Assembly (NCBI GenBank): GCA_008921705.1 | Contig: VFFE01007109.1 | Coordinates: 334,856 to 398,855 of the forward strand | Reading direction: 5' to 3' | DNA from: Burhinus oedicnemus | Taxonomy: Eukaryota > Chordata > Aves > Charadriiformes > Burhinidae | Length of the DNA: 64,000 bases | Shown: one piece after another, positions 60,477-64,000 of the stretch | Layout of the letters: each line of letters starts with the position of its first letter | Numbering within the stretch: the first letter of the stretch is position 1 | Program-made: the position numbers and the translations under genes | The notes under the pieces: model-generated | What the model saw: the letters and a program-made list of their open reading frames with translations, nothing else | Databases searched by the model: none | What the model was told of the DNA's origin: nothing

Positions 60477-61419
60477 TCAAGACTGCAGAAGAGTAAAAAG
60501 TCCAGACACTAAAACGAGCCAGGTGAATAGGCAGCTTTACGACAGTGAAAACACTGACAAACACGTGCTAATGCCCTGAAGAGTAATAATTTGGACTACT
60601 TATCTACACCGCTGGGCTCTACACTTCTCGCTAGGTAAATAAGCTGATGGGCTAAGAAGAACATCCACACCTAGTTAAGATCAGATTCCAAACACAGCAA
60701 AATCCCGTCAGATAAACCATCACCATTCACAGCGCAAACAACTAAACGATATGATCTGGAAGAACATTCCTATGGCAAATTAATCTACAATGACGTATTA
60801 CGGGGCTAATTTAATTTTTTCCCCTTTTTGGATATCTAGCATACCAGCATGGGTCATTATTCGAGATCAGACAGTGGACAAGACGGTGTCATTTTATGCA
60901 GCACAGAAGGACTGTATCATTGTTGAGCCCAGGAGAAGTAAATAGCCTCAAAAAATTCTCATTATTAGGAGAAGAGGGAAAATCTATCGCAGATAATTTT
61001 GGGAGTCAAATTCCAAGTTATTCTGATACTTTTCCAACGCAGGAGCGTCCGGACTCTTTCCCCCCCCCATCTGTATTAATCTACGGGGAAATTAAGCGCT
61101 AGCCACTCAGTAATGCAGGGGTTAATTCTGACTGCTGTCGAATGCCCCAAGTCTGCGCTCTGTTCATCAGAGCATTAAATCTGAAAGCTCAAGAGAGTAG
61201 TGCAGCCGCGCTGCAAGGGCTATGTTATAAAGTTCTGCATTAAAAATTCATATCGTAGGCTTGCCACAGTACTCTGCTCTGGCTGAAAGGAGAGCTGGCG
61301 GGGAAATATTAGACACCCCACTGTCTTTCTGGCAATTGGAGACATTCCTCAACAAACAGCACCTCAGGAAGGGAATGAAAGGGCAAACAAACCGTGAAAC
61401 AAATCAATGAGTTCAATTA

Positions 61420-61434
61420 TCTCTCTCTCTCTCT
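61420..61434. repeat. (TC)n microsatellite
   Basis: Seven TC units in an otherwise non-repetitive stretch. Confidence 0.9.
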
Positions 61435-62177
61435 GAAAGGAAACTTTTCATTTTTAAGGCTGTTTCATGAAATCTTTTAATGATGGCCCTGAACAAGGAT
61501 GCTGGGCGCTCCGGCTGCAAAACCGGCCGCTTGGCAGTGCTTTTTATTTGTTTTACACGAGACAGAGATTCCCAAACACAGAGGGTGAAACAGAGCAGGG
61601 CACAGGAACGTCTCCGCAGAACAACTCTACTTACCCTTTACATTACCGTGAGCACGTGGGATAACAGGCTGTAGAAATTGTTCCCGCTTTCCCCGAAGTG
61701 TCGCCAGCAAAGAGTGAATTTATATTTATTAAGATGGGTAGTTATTCCATGGTTAAGTTACGCGCTCCTCACTACTGGTTAAGGCTGTGTGCATTTCACA
61801 GCAATTTATGGCCACCCACCTGGTAGATGACATGGTTCACAAGGATGGAAACGGGCGTTACGTTTTTATGAAAGCCATATGCGCCCCTCAGGTTATCTGT
61901 CTGATGTAACCCCTGTATTCAGGCAGGTTAATAATCCACATACCATAAACGGGGAAGTACACAGGAAATGAAACATCGGTAAATATAATTTCTTGAGGAA
62001 AGCATGCAAAGAAAGTTACCTGGGTCACAACCCTCCCCTGCCACCCCGCCTAGCACCAACTGTAATAGAAAGATTCACTTTTCCCAGTCCTGACTTTTCA
62101 ATCAAAGGAAGGGAAAGGAAGGAAACACAAGCCATTGGCCAAAAGCTGCCCTGGCACTTTCTCTGTAATTTCTTTTC

Positions 62178-62199
62178 ATATATATATATATATATATAT
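62178..62199. repeat. (AT)n microsatellite
   Basis: Eleven alternating AT units. They give the Tyr-Ile run in translated frames there, which is not coding. Confidence 0.95.
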
Positions 62200-64000
62200 G
62201 AATATACATGCTTATTAGCGTCGTTGGAAACCAGACTGACTTCAACCCAGCAATCGTGGTTCAACCACACGAGTTCAGCCAGAAGGAGATGCAGGAAGGC
62301 AGGTTTATCACCTAGCAGGTGCAGTCCACAGGGAACTGAAGAGATTTCTGCCTGGTAGCCGGCACACAAAACAAATCAAGTCTGGACTAGCCTAAAACCC
62401 CTCACAAATAAATAAAAAACTGTACTGGGGGGGATGCGGGGGGAAACGCACTATTCAGTTGAAAGTTCATTAGTTCGAGGGAAGGAATGAAGACCGGTTG
62501 TAGAGTTGGTGATCACAAGTAACCAAAGATCATCTATTCCAAGCCACTGAAAAATCGCTACAAAAGATGAGTAACCCTAAGGCAGTGCTTCAGTCGAATG
62601 TAGTTTTTGCTCAAAACTCGTTACTAGCAGGCATTTAAAACTTGCAAGCGAGATTCAGTCAGCCAGGGTTCAATTCTGGGCGTGAAGAAGCTGTTATCTA
62701 AGCAAAATAAGGGAAGAGGTAGTCTTTTTTTACACCCAGTGATTTTCATTCTTCGTTTTGATCCTTGCTGTAATACCGACTGCCCACCGCATCCCTGACC
62801 AACCTCCCTGGGACTCAGGTTCTCAACGTGTTAAAAAATGGGGAGAGGCTGTCAGAGCCACAAAATCATAGCCCTTGCTATGATCTGCCCCTGCAGAAGC
62901 ACACTAGATAAATGTTAAGGGTTAATAACATCAGGCTTACAGGATTGTAAATGCATTTGTTTATTTAATGCTTTACGTGAATGCTAATGAAGTTATTAAC
63001 AGGCCTGCATGTTGTCTGGTGTTTTTCTTGGTTTTAGTGTCTGCATCAGACTGCCTTATCCCTTCTGCTCCACGAGCTGGCCAACATCCTTCTCTTCCAA
63101 ATCCCTGAATTAGTGCTCAATCCTGGCTCCTAACCCCTCACGTTTGGGATTCTTAATTTCTCATTCAAATATATCATTTTTAAAAAACTTACTCATTGAA
63201 ACATTTTTAAAAAATTTCATCAAGATAATGAGATTCAATGTCATCACACTCAATATTTTCCGTGGCATACAAAACTGCAATCCCACATGGCATTATTGAC
63301 TTTTAATTGAGATCGGAGGATATGTAAATGAGACAGTATTTCTTAGGTCCCGTTAAGTGATGTCTCCAGGATGATTAGAAGGGGCTGAGCCAGACAGGAC
63401 ACGCTCCTCTGATACCTGCCTGCAGCACGGCCAACCTGCACGCTGACCTGCTCCAAGCTGCAACTGCTCCTCAGAGAAGTCTTTACTGGATTTACTGGAA
63501 ACGCCACCATTTCTGGGCCACTTGGTGAGATGGTTCCTATAAGCATGCTGTGCTGCATCACCGCCCAAACCGCTACGGATCTGCAGACCAAAATCCCTTT
63601 TTCTCCTGCGACCAGGGCACGGGGCAGATGCAGAGGTGCAGGCGCTGAGGGCGACTCCCGCACCTAATGCCAACACAGACGCTTCTCCCCCAGCTCTGCT
63701 TCCAGCACAGGCACCCAGGACAAGGGCTACAATGGAAGTCAAAGATTAACACGGGGGTGAGCTGGAGAAATAATTGCCAGAAGTTTTAAAGCTCTCACCA
63801 TGACCTGTATAGTGATGCACCCACAGGATTTCATTCTGCAGCCTTTACCCTGAGTAACATACACAGCCCAAAGTTCCTGACGTCAACAGTACTAACGTAG
63901 ATAATACAAAAGAGAAATGCTTTTTAGTTTTAAAGCAACTGTGGAGAGGATAATGTCCCTGTTTCTGTAGTAAGGTGGCTTCTAACTGTGGCATCATAGT

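Larger units (their letters stand above)
38950..64000 (-). other. CUX1: CUX1 large intron (partial), at least 25 kb
   Basis: No upstream CUX1 coiled-coil exon (expected to end near LKTKYDEETTAK) was recognised anywhere in this stretch by eye, so it is read as a single intron. It contains a (TAA)n microsatellite, a CR1 fragment (50738-51364), (AT)n and (TC)n repeats, a GT-rich tract near 49740-49798, and one isolated exon-like segment on the plus strand (50045-50100). Open frames of up to 182 codons occur at roughly the frequency expected by chance. A tiny missed exon cannot be excluded without an alignment. Confidence 0.8.

Noticed and set aside
62510..62560. AAAGATCATCTATTCCAAGCC, resembling a CR1 3' end phrase
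   Set aside because: Only about 20 bases match and there is no flanking CR1 sequence, so chance similarity is likely.
63353..63742. 129-codon open frame on the minus strand, considered as an upstream CUX1 exon
   Set aside because: The Ala/Gly/Ser-rich peptide does not match the charged coiled-coil sequence expected upstream of ADEIEM, and no splice sites frame it.

Overview
This is vertebrate nuclear DNA, almost certainly from a bird. It contains long introns with GT-AG borders, CR1 non-LTR retrotransposon fragments ending in the ATTCTGTGATTCTGTGAT-type tail, and an avian-type ERV LTR fragment. No bacterial, plasmid or phage-like features are present. I cannot name the species. The only recognisable cellular gene is CUX1 (cut-like homeobox 1), on the minus strand, so it reads from right to left.

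Twelve coding exons were placed by conceptual translation and GT-AG borders. In gene order they are 38949-38901, 30049-29945, 27252-27064, 21297-21239, 16296-16248, 15213-15117, 14028-13357, 12366-12301, 10943-10842, 8625-7799, 6352-6187 and 5527-5471. They join in one open frame of 2,438 coding bases (about 812 residues), roughly the middle half of the protein. The first six encode the later part of the N-terminal coiled coil, which mammals share with the Golgi splice product CASP. The 672-bp exon carries a serine-rich linker and all of Cut repeat 1. Two small exons and the 827-bp exon carry the linker in which mammalian cathepsin L processing occurs. Cut repeat 2 is split between the 827-bp and 166-bp exons. 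The 5' exons (beyond base 64000), and Cut repeat 3, the homeodomain and the CASP-specific exons (below base 1), are not in the window.

Layout: 1-5470 is the start of the next intron. Bases 5471-16296 are a compact exon cluster with introns of about 0.7-2.2 kb. Bases 16297-38949 hold four longer introns (2.7-8.9 kb) and the coiled-coil exons. Bases 38950-64000 are one intron of at least 25 kb with no exon I recognise. Repeats are sparse: three clear CR1 fragments (34615-35571, 37356-37732, 50738-51364), one truncated LTR (from 32807) running into a 20-N assembly gap (33058-33077), and several microsatellites.

I found no convincing undescribed system. The observations most worth a second look are a 20-residue motif duplicated between adjacent exons ahead of Cut repeat 2, two exons that start with donor-like sequence, an isolated well-formed exon-like segment on the opposite strand (50045-50100), and a SUMO-type motif in the inter-Cut linker.
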